From an uncultured Ruminococcus sp. (GTDB lineage Bacteria > Bacillota > Clostridia > Oscillospirales > CAG-272): a stretch of DNA of 16,161 nucleotides. Shown here piece after piece: positions 1-6,592 of this stretch. The position numbers were made by a program, and so were the translations under genes. The DNA lies in the NCBI GenBank assembly GCA_902783755.1, contig CACZSC010000126.1, forward strand, positions 1-16,161. Reading direction: 5' to 3'. Within the stretch, counting starts at the first letter, position 1; each line of letters starts with the position of its first letter. The notes under the pieces were generated by a model. The model saw only the letters and a program-made list of their open reading frames with translations. It had not been told where the DNA came from and ran no database searches.

Positions 1-17
1 CTGCCCCGGGCTGATTT

Positions 18-995
18 TCATAACATGTGTTTAATTACCTCTTCTCTCGGAAGCGGCGACAGGTCTATCGGCGCTATGTCGAAAACCGTCCTTGCCCCCG
101 TTTCCCCGCGGCCCGCCATTCTGCAGACTGCCCTTGCGAAGGCGACCAGCACGCTGGCAGTGAACTCGGGATTCGAATCGAGTTTCAGACTGTATTCGAT
201 AGTGTGCCTGGTCCTGTTTTCCGGGCCCGTGGTGCCCGTCCTTATGACGAATCCCCCGTGAGGTATGCCCTTGTGTTCTCTGTCCAGTTCTTCCTGCGTA
301 ATGAAAGTCACCGTCGTATCGTAGTCCGCGAAGTAGTTCGGCATGGTCTTGATCTCGTTTTCTATTCTTACGAGATCCGCTCCCTCTTCTGCCACGACAA
401 AGCATTCTCTCCTGTGCTTTTCTCTGGTCGTGAGCTCGGGCATTTCTCCGTTTCTGACGGACTCAAGGGCTTCCGGTACGGGAACCGTATACTGCCTTGC
501 GTCAGCTACTCCTTCTATTCTTCTTATCGCGTCTGAATGTCCCTGGCTCACACCTCTTCCCCAGAAAGTATAGTCTTTTCCGTTAGGAAGGATCGATGCG
601 GCATATAGCCTGTTCAGCGAGAACATGCCCGGATCCCATCCTGCTGAGATGAGAGCGAGATAACCGCCTTTTCTTGCCGCTTCGTCGACTCTTCTGTAGT
701 GGTTCGGGATCTCGGCGTGCGTATCGAAGCTGTCCACTACCGAAAACATCTCAGCCAGCGAGGGAGTCATTTTCGGCAGATCCGTGGCGCTGCCGCCGCA
801 GATTATAAGTACATCTATCTTGTCTTTGAAGTTTTCAATCTCGTTCGCTGAATAAACCGGCGTATCAGTGGCAGGCCGCAGCGCCGACGGGTCTCTCCTT
901 GTGAATATCCCCACCAGCTCCGCGTCATCCGCTGCCTGCACCGCGCTCTCCACGCCTTTTCCGAGATTACCGTATCCGTATATGGCGATCCTCAT
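18..995 (-). CDS. ddh: meso-diaminopimelate D-dehydrogenase
   Basis: Cytosolic NADPH-dependent enzyme that aminates L-tetrahydrodipicolinate directly to meso-diaminopimelate, bypassing the succinylase, acetylase and aminotransferase branches. Product is 325 aa, the usual family length (about 320-330). Visible: N-terminal Rossmann loop GYGNLG (residues 7-12), the SFDTHAEI segment (89-96), the substrate-site stretch SAGWDPGMFSLNR (117-129) and FWGRGVSQGHSDAIR (145-159), all typical of Ddh. The start ATG lies 3 nt after the dapB stop; a GGGGG ribosome site lies within the end of dapB, so translation is probably coupled. It is the last gene of dapA-dapB-ddh and so shares lysine-riboswitch control. 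The stop is TGA; only 17 bases follow, so the operon end is not seen. Identification is firm. Confidence 0.95.
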   Translation of the reverse strand: MRIAIYGYGNLGKGVESAVQAADDAELVGIFTRRDPSALRPATDTPVYSANEIENFKDKIDVLIICGGSATDLPKMTPSLAEMFSVVDSFDTHAEIPNHYRRVDEAARKGGYLALISAGWDPGMFSLNRLYAASILPNGKDYTFWGRGVSQGHSDAIRRIEGVADARQYTVPVPEALESVRNGEMPELTTREKHRRECFVVAEEGADLVRIENEIKTMPNYFADYDTTVTFITQEELDREHKGIPHGGFVIRTGTTGPENRTRHTIEYSLKLDSNPEFTASVLVAFARAVCRMAGRGETGARTVFDIAPIDLSPLPREEVIKHML

Positions 996-998
996 ACA

Positions 999-1766
999 TC
1001 AGTCCCCCACCATGTCTTTCATGTCATACATACCCGGCACCTTCCCCACAAGAAACCTTGCGGCCGTCACCGCGCCTTCCGCGAAAAGCGCTCTGCTGTG
1101 GGCTTCGTGCTTAAGGGTTATCGTCTCGGTCCCTGTCGATATGATCACTTCATGTTCGCCGACCACGTTGCCGATCCTTACGGAGCTTATCCCTATTTCA
1201 TTGGGCTGTCTTTTACCCTGTCCGCTCCTGCCGCAGTTCAGAACGGTCCCCGGCCTTACGCTGCCGATCTCATCTGCTATCTTAAGTGCCGTTCCGCTGG
1301 GCGCGTCAAGTTTTCGGTCATGGTGCTTTTCGATTATCTCGATCTCGGCCGAAGGCATCGACGCCGCAGTCTTTTTAGCCAGTTCCACAAGAAGCGCAAC
1401 CCCCAGGGACATGTTCGCGGATCTGAAAACTGGTATCTTTTCGGAGGCGCACCTTACCGCATCAAGTTCTTCCTGCGTCTGCCCGGTAGTGCACAGGACC
1501 ACGGGAAGTCCCTTTGACACCGCATATCCCATCAGCGCAGGAGTAAGCGAATGATGTGAAAAATCGATGATGCAGTCAGCTTTTGCAGCCGCCGCTTCAA
1601 ACCTTTCGGAGAATTCTCCGTCGAATCCTCCCGCACAGGGGACCTCTCCGTCGTCGGTGACGATGTCAACGCCGCAGACCACGTCGAATCCGTATCCCGC
1701 TTTTTCCGCGAGTCTCCGGACCTCCCTGCCCATGAATCCGTTATATCCGCAAAGTAAAACGTTCAT
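999..1766 (-). CDS. dapB: 4-hydroxy-tetrahydrodipicolinate reductase
   Basis: Second pathway-specific step of lysine/diaminopimelate synthesis: NAD(P)H reduction of 4-hydroxy-tetrahydrodipicolinate to tetrahydrodipicolinate, in the cytosol. The product is 255 aa, within the short DapB class. The nucleotide-binding loop is GYNGFMG (residues 7-13). The DapB signature runs EKHHDRKLDAPSGTA (147-160), with the catalytic histidine pair H148/H149, K152 as general acid and D154. The GTETITLKHEAHSR segment (212-225) belongs to the C-terminal substrate domain. Start: ATG with an AAAGG-like ribosome site 7 nt upstream; 18 nt separate it from the dapA stop. Its product feeds Ddh, encoded immediately downstream, so gene order follows pathway order. 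Confidence 0.96.
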   Translation of the reverse strand: MNVLLCGYNGFMGREVRRLAEKAGYGFDVVCGVDIVTDDGEVPCAGGFDGEFSERFEAAAAKADCIIDFSHHSLTPALMGYAVSKGLPVVLCTTGQTQEELDAVRCASEKIPVFRSANMSLGVALLVELAKKTAASMPSAEIEIIEKHHDRKLDAPSGTALKIADEIGSVRPGTVLNCGRSGQGKRQPNEIGISSVRIGNVVGEHEVIISTGTETITLKHEAHSRALFAEGAVTAARFLVGKVPGMYDMKDMVGD

Positions 1767-1784
1767 TACAATACCTTTCCCGGA

Positions 1785-2669
1785 CTAGATCAGTCCGTGC
1801 TGCTTCATAAGTCCGATCAGTTTTTCCCTGTTCCTGTCTTCCATCGGCGTGAGCGGCAGCCTCAGATAGTCTTCGCACCTGCCCATTGCCGCCATGGCCG
1901 CCTTTACGGGTATCGGGTTGACCTCGCAGAACAGAGCGTCTATAAGGTCTATGTAATCCAGCTGCATCTTCAGAGCTTCCTGCGTTTTCCCATCCAGATA
2001 CAGGTGGCACATCTCGGATGTCTGTTTCGGCATCACGTTAGACAGCACCGAGATGACGCCCTGGCCACCCAGGGACATCACCGGTATTATCTGGTCGTCG
2101 TTCCCGGAATAGAGCGCCATCCTGCCTCTGCACAGAGCCGCTATCTTCGCTATCTGAGAAATGTTCCCACTGGCTTCCTTGACTCCGAGGATGTTCGGGT
2201 GTTCTGCCAGTTTCGCACAGGTCTCGGGCATTAAATTGCACCCGGTCCTTGACGGTACGTTGTACAGGATACAGGGCTTCGTACTGATGTCCGCCAGATA
2301 CTCGAACGACTTGATCAGGCCGTTCTGCGTGGCTTTGTTGTAGTACGGAGTAACGAGGAGCATGGCGTCTGCGCCTGCATCGCAAGCATATTTCGTGAGA
2401 TCCGCCGCGTACGCAGTGTCGTTCGATCCCGTTCCGGCAATGACCGGCACTCTCTTCGCCGCTGTCTCGACTATGCAGCTGATGACCTCTTTATGCTCTT
2501 CATCGGTAAGAGTGGATCCTTCACCCGTGGTGCCTGCCGCCACCAGGGCATCTATGCCTTCCTCTATCTGCCACTCCACGAGTTCCTCAAGTTTCTGAAA
2601 GTCTACTCCCTGCTCAGTCATCGGGGTGATCAGGGCAGTTGCCGCACCGGTAAACACTAGATTTTCCAT
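1785..2669 (-). CDS. dapA: 4-hydroxy-tetrahydrodipicolinate synthase
   Basis: Class I aldolase-type lyase that condenses pyruvate with L-aspartate semialdehyde, the committed step towards diaminopimelate and lysine; cytosolic, normally tetrameric. The product is 294 aa, standard length. Key residues: GTTGE (46-50, with T47/T48), TPYY (107-110, Y110), LYNVPSRTG (135-143, Y136 and R141) and the Schiff-base lysine K164 in GVKEASG (162-168). Start: ATG with GGAGG at 2674-2678, 4 nt upstream; no other in-frame start fits the family N-terminus. First gene of the operon; its leader holds a lysine riboswitch and terminator, so the operon should be shut off by lysine. Confidence 0.97.
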   Translation of the reverse strand: MENLVFTGAATALITPMTEQGVDFQKLEELVEWQIEEGIDALVAAGTTGEGSTLTDEEHKEVISCIVETAAKRVPVIAGTGSNDTAYAADLTKYACDAGADAMLLVTPYYNKATQNGLIKSFEYLADISTKPCILYNVPSRTGCNLMPETCAKLAEHPNILGVKEASGNISQIAKIAALCRGRMALYSGNDDQIIPVMSLGGQGVISVLSNVMPKQTSEMCHLYLDGKTQEALKMQLDYIDLIDALFCEVNPIPVKAAMAAMGRCEDYLRLPLTPMEDRNREKLIGLMKQHGLI

Positions 2670-2694
2670 AAAGCCTCCAAATCATATAATGAAA

Positions 2695-2720
2695 ACGAAA
2701 AGAGACGGCGGGGCCGTCTC
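2695..2720 (-). terminator. riboswitch-controlled intrinsic terminator before dapA
   Basis: On the minus strand an 8-bp perfect GC-rich stem GAGACGGC/GCCGTCTC with a CCC loop (2702-2720) is followed by TTTTCGTTTTC. It lies between the lysine aptamer and the dapA ribosome site, the usual place for the expression platform of a transcriptional OFF switch. The competing antiterminator pairing was not resolved by eye. The hairpin is seen directly; its conditional use is inferred from the riboswitch family. Confidence 0.85.
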
Positions 2721-2744
2721 ACAAACATTTCAAGCTTGATCGTC

Positions 2745-2900
2745 GATAGCCCTCCGCAGAACCTGCGACAGCAGAACGGATATTCTCCGGGCTGCCAGCC
2801 AAGATGCCCGCCACGGCATCCGCTTCGGCGCCAGGACCTTTCCTGCCCAGTTTCGGCAACTTTTTTGCGGGCAGTACTTTTTCCGAGGCGCGCCTCTATC
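2745..2900 (-). promoter_or_regulatory. lysine riboswitch aptamer (L box)
   Basis: Read on the minus strand, the leader begins GATAGAGGCGCG and ends GGAGGGCTATC, so GATAG/CTATC forms the P1 stem. Internal conserved elements appear in the right order: AGTA, GGAAAGG, GCCGAAGC and CTGG. These match the known lysine riboswitch of lysC and dapA leaders. The position, just after the promoter's expected transcription start (about 2903) and about 75 nt before dapA, and the downstream terminator fit lysine-induced transcription termination. Boundaries are set by the P1 arms. No covariance search was run. Confidence 0.93.
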
Positions 2901-2909
2901 TTTTTTGAG

Positions 2910-2938
2910 ATTATATCATACGCATTTTTGCCTGTCAA
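2910..2938 (-). promoter_or_regulatory. sigma-A promoter of the dapA operon
   Basis: A perfect consensus on the minus strand: -35 TTGACA (2933-2938), 17-nt spacer, -10 TATAAT (2910-2915). Transcription should start near 2903, immediately before the riboswitch P1 stem. Confidence 0.93.
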
Positions 2939-2983
2939 TACAGCCTTTCCGTCATTTTATGCGAAATTCGGCCTGTATTTTCA

Positions 2984-3004
2984 CAAAAATTGCATGTTTA
3001 TGCA
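2984..3004 (-). terminator. possible weak terminator after the GH31 gene
   Basis: On the minus strand TGCAT-AAAC-ATGCA (2991-3004), a 5-bp hairpin, is followed by ATTTTTG, 10 nt after the GH31 stop. The stem is short and AT-rich, so termination would be inefficient. It is the only candidate between this gene and the dapA promoter. Confidence 0.3.
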
Positions 3005-3013
3005 CTTTCCCGG

Positions 3014-5038
3014 TCATGGCATCTTCCGTTCTCCCTTGGTGAACCACACCGGCTCGTCCTCCGGACCGCATCCGACAATGACCGAAACGCCGCTTTTCGG
3101 CGCCCCTGTACCACGCAGCCGCCACCCTTCAGGCTCGTCAGGCAGGTATACGCATATCCTTTGGGCTCCCTCGTCGAACACGGGACATGCGAGTATGCTG
3201 TCTCCGCACATGAAGGCATCGGACTCCGGATCGTATCCGGGATAATCCAGAAAAACGGGATATACCAGAGGCCTGTGGCCCGCGATACATCTGTCCATAC
3301 CTTTCCTCAGATACGGGACGAGCCGTTCCCTGAGGCTGAATATGCGTCTGACGGCGTCCATAAGATCGGGATACAGCCACGGCATGGTAGGATCTTCCCC
3401 GGGCTTCCATGAGTGCAGGACAAATCTCGGAAGGAACACACCGTACTGCAGCCATCTCAGAAACAGCTCCCGTCCCGGCTTCGGGCCGGCAAAGCCCCCA
3501 ATATCAGGACCGAAGAAAACGAATCCCGACAGAGCCATGGTCATGGCTTGAAAGTGATTGTACCTCAGGTCTCTGAAGTCCGTCAGATTGTCCCCCGTCC
3601 AGGTGGTCGCATATCTCTGGGTCCCGGCCACCGCACACCTCGAGACTATGAACGGCTCCCTGCAGCCTGTGGCTTCCGTGACCGCCTCCCTGCTAGCCCT
3701 CGACATGAGAAGTGAAAACAGCGGGCGGATCAGTCTCGCGGGAAGTTCCTTCCCGAACCCGTCCGCCAGAACATCCCTGTCCCAGACATCATACTCGTTG
3801 TTGTCGTTCCAGATGTTCGTATACCCATTTGAAACAAGCTGCTCCTTTACGCAGTCTTTCCAGAAACCGTATGCTCCTCTGTTAGTGAAATCAAGATATG
3901 ATGCCATGCCTCCCCAGAACGGGAATACTGCCGGCCTCCCGTCGGCATAGTGGAGGAACCACCCGTTTCCGGCGATCATCCCGTACATGGGATGATCCGT
4001 AAGGAATGCCGGCTTGACGTTCGGGATCAGTTCCATCCCGCGAGCTCTGAAGTGATCCGAAAGTCCCTTGGGAGAAGGTATCTTGTCTCTGTCCCAGTTG
4101 AAAACGTAGCGCTTGTCCCCGATAGACGTATAGCCGCTCGAAAGGTAGAAGCCTCCCGCCCGTATCCCGTTTTCGTCGCATTTTTCAGTGAATCCCCTGA
4201 GCTGTTCGTCCGAGTTCCGGGCATCCGTGTAGCTCATTGTGCTCCCGCAGTATCTGAAGGCCCATTCAGGCACGCCGGCTGTCCCGCCGCACATTTCACA
4301 GAAACGGCTCAGTATCTCCGGCACTGTTCCGAAGATGAGGTAGAAAACCAGGTTTTCCTCTTCATAACGGACGGAGTTGAACGGTTCATAGTAATTGTCG
4401 TGCTCTTCCCCGAAATTCACCCTGCCGTTCGAATAGGTATCATAGTATAGCCCGTAGGCACCCGCGCTGTTTTCACAGATATAGAAAGGAAGGTGCTTGT
4501 ACAGCGGATCGCTGCTTTCCGCTCTGAATCCCATCGAGTCACAGGCACCAAGCTCAAAGCTCCTTCCTGATTTGTCGACCTTTCCGCACTTGTCTCCGAG
4601 GCCGAAGATCTTCTGTCCTTCGAACCTTCTTGTAAAGTGGACCGAACCATCCCCCAACTCGTGGTCAAAATTGTATGCAAGTCCGTCCCGGTCCTGATAC
4701 AGCAGGCCCTTTTCGTTTTCGACCCTGATCCGGAAATTCATGCGCTCGATGCTGACCCTGTTGCCGCAGAGCTCAAACCGTATCTCTTCATTTCCCTCTT
4801 CGATCACAGGGGCCTCTTTTACAAAACCATCCGTTGAAAGTTTGTCTCTCCCTTCGAGCGGGCAGACTGAAGATCCGGGACAGACGCTCCAGGTGGGTAA
4901 GAGCTCACAGCCGTCTCTTAACACTGCCACTCTCAGGATGTTCCTGAAGAAATCCAGCCGCACCGAAACCCCGTCGGACCTGTATATATGGCTCTCCGGT
5001 CTTGCTTCGCTCAGAGTGAAATGATGCCTGAATTTCAT
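3014..5038 (-). CDS. glycoside hydrolase family 31 alpha-glycosidase
   Basis: Retaining alpha-glycosidase of family GH31 (alpha-glucosidases, alpha-xylosidases and relatives), 674 aa, without a signal peptide, so probably cytoplasmic and acting on imported oligosaccharides. Residues 1-250 form the N-terminal beta-sandwich (FGLGDK at 145-150); the (beta/alpha)8 barrel follows, then a C-terminal beta domain. The nucleophile motif is WNDNNE (410-415, D412) and the acid/base motif is WTGDN (480-484, D483); RFVLHSW (538-544) also fits the family. The motif reads WNDNNE where many members have W-D-M-N-E, suggesting a less studied subgroup; substrate cannot be told. The ATG overlaps the TGA of the upstream esterase (ATGA, 5035-5038), so the two are translationally coupled. 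Family assignment is firm, specificity unknown. Confidence 0.9.
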   Translation of the reverse strand: MKFRHHFTLSEARPESHIYRSDGVSVRLDFFRNILRVAVLRDGCELLPTWSVCPGSSVCPLEGRDKLSTDGFVKEAPVIEEGNEEIRFELCGNRVSIERMNFRIRVENEKGLLYQDRDGLAYNFDHELGDGSVHFTRRFEGQKIFGLGDKCGKVDKSGRSFELGACDSMGFRAESSDPLYKHLPFYICENSAGAYGLYYDTYSNGRVNFGEEHDNYYEPFNSVRYEEENLVFYLIFGTVPEILSRFCEMCGGTAGVPEWAFRYCGSTMSYTDARNSDEQLRGFTEKCDENGIRAGGFYLSSGYTSIGDKRYVFNWDRDKIPSPKGLSDHFRARGMELIPNVKPAFLTDHPMYGMIAGNGWFLHYADGRPAVFPFWGGMASYLDFTNRGAYGFWKDCVKEQLVSNGYTNIWNDNNEYDVWDRDVLADGFGKELPARLIRPLFSLLMSRASREAVTEATGCREPFIVSRCAVAGTQRYATTWTGDNLTDFRDLRYNHFQAMTMALSGFVFFGPDIGGFAGPKPGRELFLRWLQYGVFLPRFVLHSWKPGEDPTMPWLYPDLMDAVRRIFSLRERLVPYLRKGMDRCIAGHRPLVYPVFLDYPGYDPESDAFMCGDSILACPVFDEGAQRICVYLPDEPEGWRLRGTGAPKSGVSVIVGCGPEDEPVWFTKGERKMP

Positions 5039-6396
5039 GCCTTCGGCTCCCCTTTGCTTATCATGTTGTATGCAAGTTTCAGATAGTTCGGCCCCGCCGC
5101 CGAGATCTTATCTCTCCTAAACCGGAGAGGCTTTCCTCCGTGCTTCCTGACGCTTTCCCAGCGCGGCAGTCCGTCTCCGTTCGGATCCCCGGTCTTTGCA
5201 AAATTCGCAAGAAAATCCATCATCGTTTCAGCCACCGTTTCATCTTCTTTCGTATACGGCCGCCATGAAGTCCCAAGCCTTCCGAACATATATCTCAGAT
5301 CCGATGAATGGAATGCCCCGTTGCTGTCTCCGGGAGCATCGATGTCGAAATAGTACGCGTACGCCCCTGTTTTCTTCGCATAGTCCATGCCTATCTTTGC
5401 CATCAGGGGAGCATACATGTCGCAGCTGGTGAATCCTATCATGTAGTCTATATCCATTGGATCACCCATCATCTCATCGACGGGCTTTTCCAGAAGGCGG
5501 CCGTCCACGACCGGCATGGTGTTGTATACGTTGTCCTTGCGCCCGGATCTGAAATCCTCAAGTTTCCCGAAAAGATCCCTTATATCGAGCGCTTTCAGTC
5601 CATCCAGCGACCCGCATCCGGCAGAGTCCAGGAACGCATCCCAGTACTCGTGGGTCTTTTCTGCAGTCCTAGGCAGGGCAAATTTGGGAAAGAGTCCCGC
5701 GCCGGAAAGCATGACGGCGCGGGAAAACAGCCCGCTGTTCCTTCTGTCAAGGCACATATACTGTATAGATATGGCTCCCGCGCTCTGTCCCATTACGGTG
5801 ATGTTGTCCGGGTCGCCTCCGAAGTCCGCAATGTTCTTTTTCACCCATTTTATCGCCGTGATCTGGTCGTGTAAGCCGAAATTGCCGTCAAAGCCGGTCT
5901 TCTCCCTTATCTCCGCATTGGTAAGGTACCCGAGCACGCCCACACGGTAATTGATAAAAACGGAAACGACGCCTCTGTCGGCAAGTCTGTTTCCCCTGAA
6001 AGGCTCTTCGCAGTTGGCTCCCGAATTGAATCCCCCGCCGTGGATATATACTATGACGGGACAGTTCCGTCCGTTTTCCGGCGCGTATATATTGAGGTTC
6101 AGGCATGTATCCTCGTCATAGCGGATGTCAAGTCCTTCCCTGAATTCCCTGTGGTAGAAAAGGCGCTCCGGAACGTCAAGGTGTGCGAACCACTGCCTGT
6201 ACTGCGGGCACGCAGCCCCCATTTCGGTCGCGTCCAGTATCCCTTCCCATTTGCCTGATGGTTCCGGATACTCAAACCGTCCGGCCGATGCATACGGCAC
6301 TCCCAGAAACTCAAGGCAGCTTCCCTCCCTGTTCCCGAGTATTTTACCGTTTTCCGTCTCAACAATGACCCGGTTTTCGTCTCTATCAAGTCCCAT
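5035..6396 (-). CDS. type-B carboxylesterase (alpha/beta hydrolase)
   Basis: Serine ester hydrolase of the carboxylesterase type-B family, 453 aa from the chosen start. Visible: N-terminal LGVPYA (31-36), oxyanion loop HGGG (119-122), nucleophile elbow GQSAG (203-207, Ser205), a probable acid residue in the GFTSCDMY segment (D326) and the catalytic histidine in FHSSDLRYMF (H363). No signal peptide, so likely cytoplasmic. The frame is open upstream to a TTG at 6474, but that TTG is part of the promoter -35 box. The ATG at 6396 has GGAGG (6403-6407) 6 nt upstream and gives a normal N-terminus. First gene of a two-gene operon with the GH31 enzyme and divergent from lacZ; a role in removing acyl groups from imported oligosaccharides is inference. 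Confidence 0.9.
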   Translation of the reverse strand: MGLDRDENRVIVETENGKILGNREGSCLEFLGVPYASAGRFEYPEPSGKWEGILDATEMGAACPQYRQWFAHLDVPERLFYHREFREGLDIRYDEDTCLNLNIYAPENGRNCPVIVYIHGGGFNSGANCEEPFRGNRLADRGVVSVFINYRVGVLGYLTNAEIREKTGFDGNFGLHDQITAIKWVKKNIADFGGDPDNITVMGQSAGAISIQYMCLDRRNSGLFSRAVMLSGAGLFPKFALPRTAEKTHEYWDAFLDSAGCGSLDGLKALDIRDLFGKLEDFRSGRKDNVYNTMPVVDGRLLEKPVDEMMGDPMDIDYMIGFTSCDMYAPLMAKIGMDYAKKTGAYAYYFDIDAPGDSNGAFHSSDLRYMFGRLGTSWRPYTKEDETVAETMMDFLANFAKTGDPNGDGLPRWESVRKHGGKPLRFRRDKISAAGPNYLKLAYNMISKGEPKA

Positions 6397-6444
6397 CACG
6401 GTCCTCCGATCATTTTTTAGCCATTCGCCGTTCCTCTTGACTTT

Positions 6445-6474
6445 ATTATATATTTCCCGGTTCGCCTCTGTCAA
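6445..6474 (-). promoter_or_regulatory. sigma-A promoter of the esterase-GH31 operon
   Basis: Minus strand: -35 TTGACA (6469-6474), 18-nt spacer, -10 TATAAT (6445-6450). The start near 6438 leaves a leader of about 40 nt carrying GGAGG before ATG 6396. It also rules out translation from the TTG at 6474. Confidence 0.88.
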
Positions 6475-6493
6475 ATCTTTCCCGGCCCCGCCG

Positions 6494-6592
6494 GATTTTC
6501 CCTATCTTTTTCGGTAAAATCATTGCATTTGGGAAAATATATGGTATATTAGCATTGTACGGAAAACCCGGAAACAGATAGGAGATTTTACC
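6494..6592. repeat. cluster of GATTTT(A/C)CC-like motifs in the divergent control region
   Basis: Five related 9-mers lie between the two divergent promoters and the lacZ start: GATTTTCCC (6494-6502, plus), GATTTTACC (6513-6521, minus), ATTTTCCC (6531-6538, minus), GGGTTTTCC (6561-6569, minus) and GATTTTACC (6584-6592, plus). The copies at 6513 and 6584 are a perfect 9-bp inverted pair, and those at 6495-6502 and 6531-6538 a perfect 8-bp inverted pair. One lies in the lacZ promoter spacer and one between its ribosome site and ATG. This could be an operator array, but part may be chance in AT-rich DNA. Confidence 0.4.
6523..6550 (+). promoter_or_regulatory. probable lacZ promoter
   Basis: Plus strand: -35 TTGCAT (6523-6528), 16-nt spacer, -10 TATATT (6545-6550). 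Both boxes deviate from consensus, as expected for a regulated promoter. The leader to ATG 6593 is about 35 nt. Confidence 0.65.

Noticed and set aside
868..1554. 228-codon plus-strand frame across ddh and dapB
   Set aside because: Antisense to two clear genes, serine/proline-rich shadow translation, no ribosome site.
2657..2938. 93-codon minus-strand frame upstream of dapA
   Set aside because: It runs through the riboswitch and terminator, which explain the sequence; its start is in the promoter.
6555..6577. Possible catabolite-response (cre) site upstream of lacZ
   Set aside because: The sequence around CGGAAAACCCGGAAAC lacks the symmetric TGNAANCG core; better explained by the local motif cluster.
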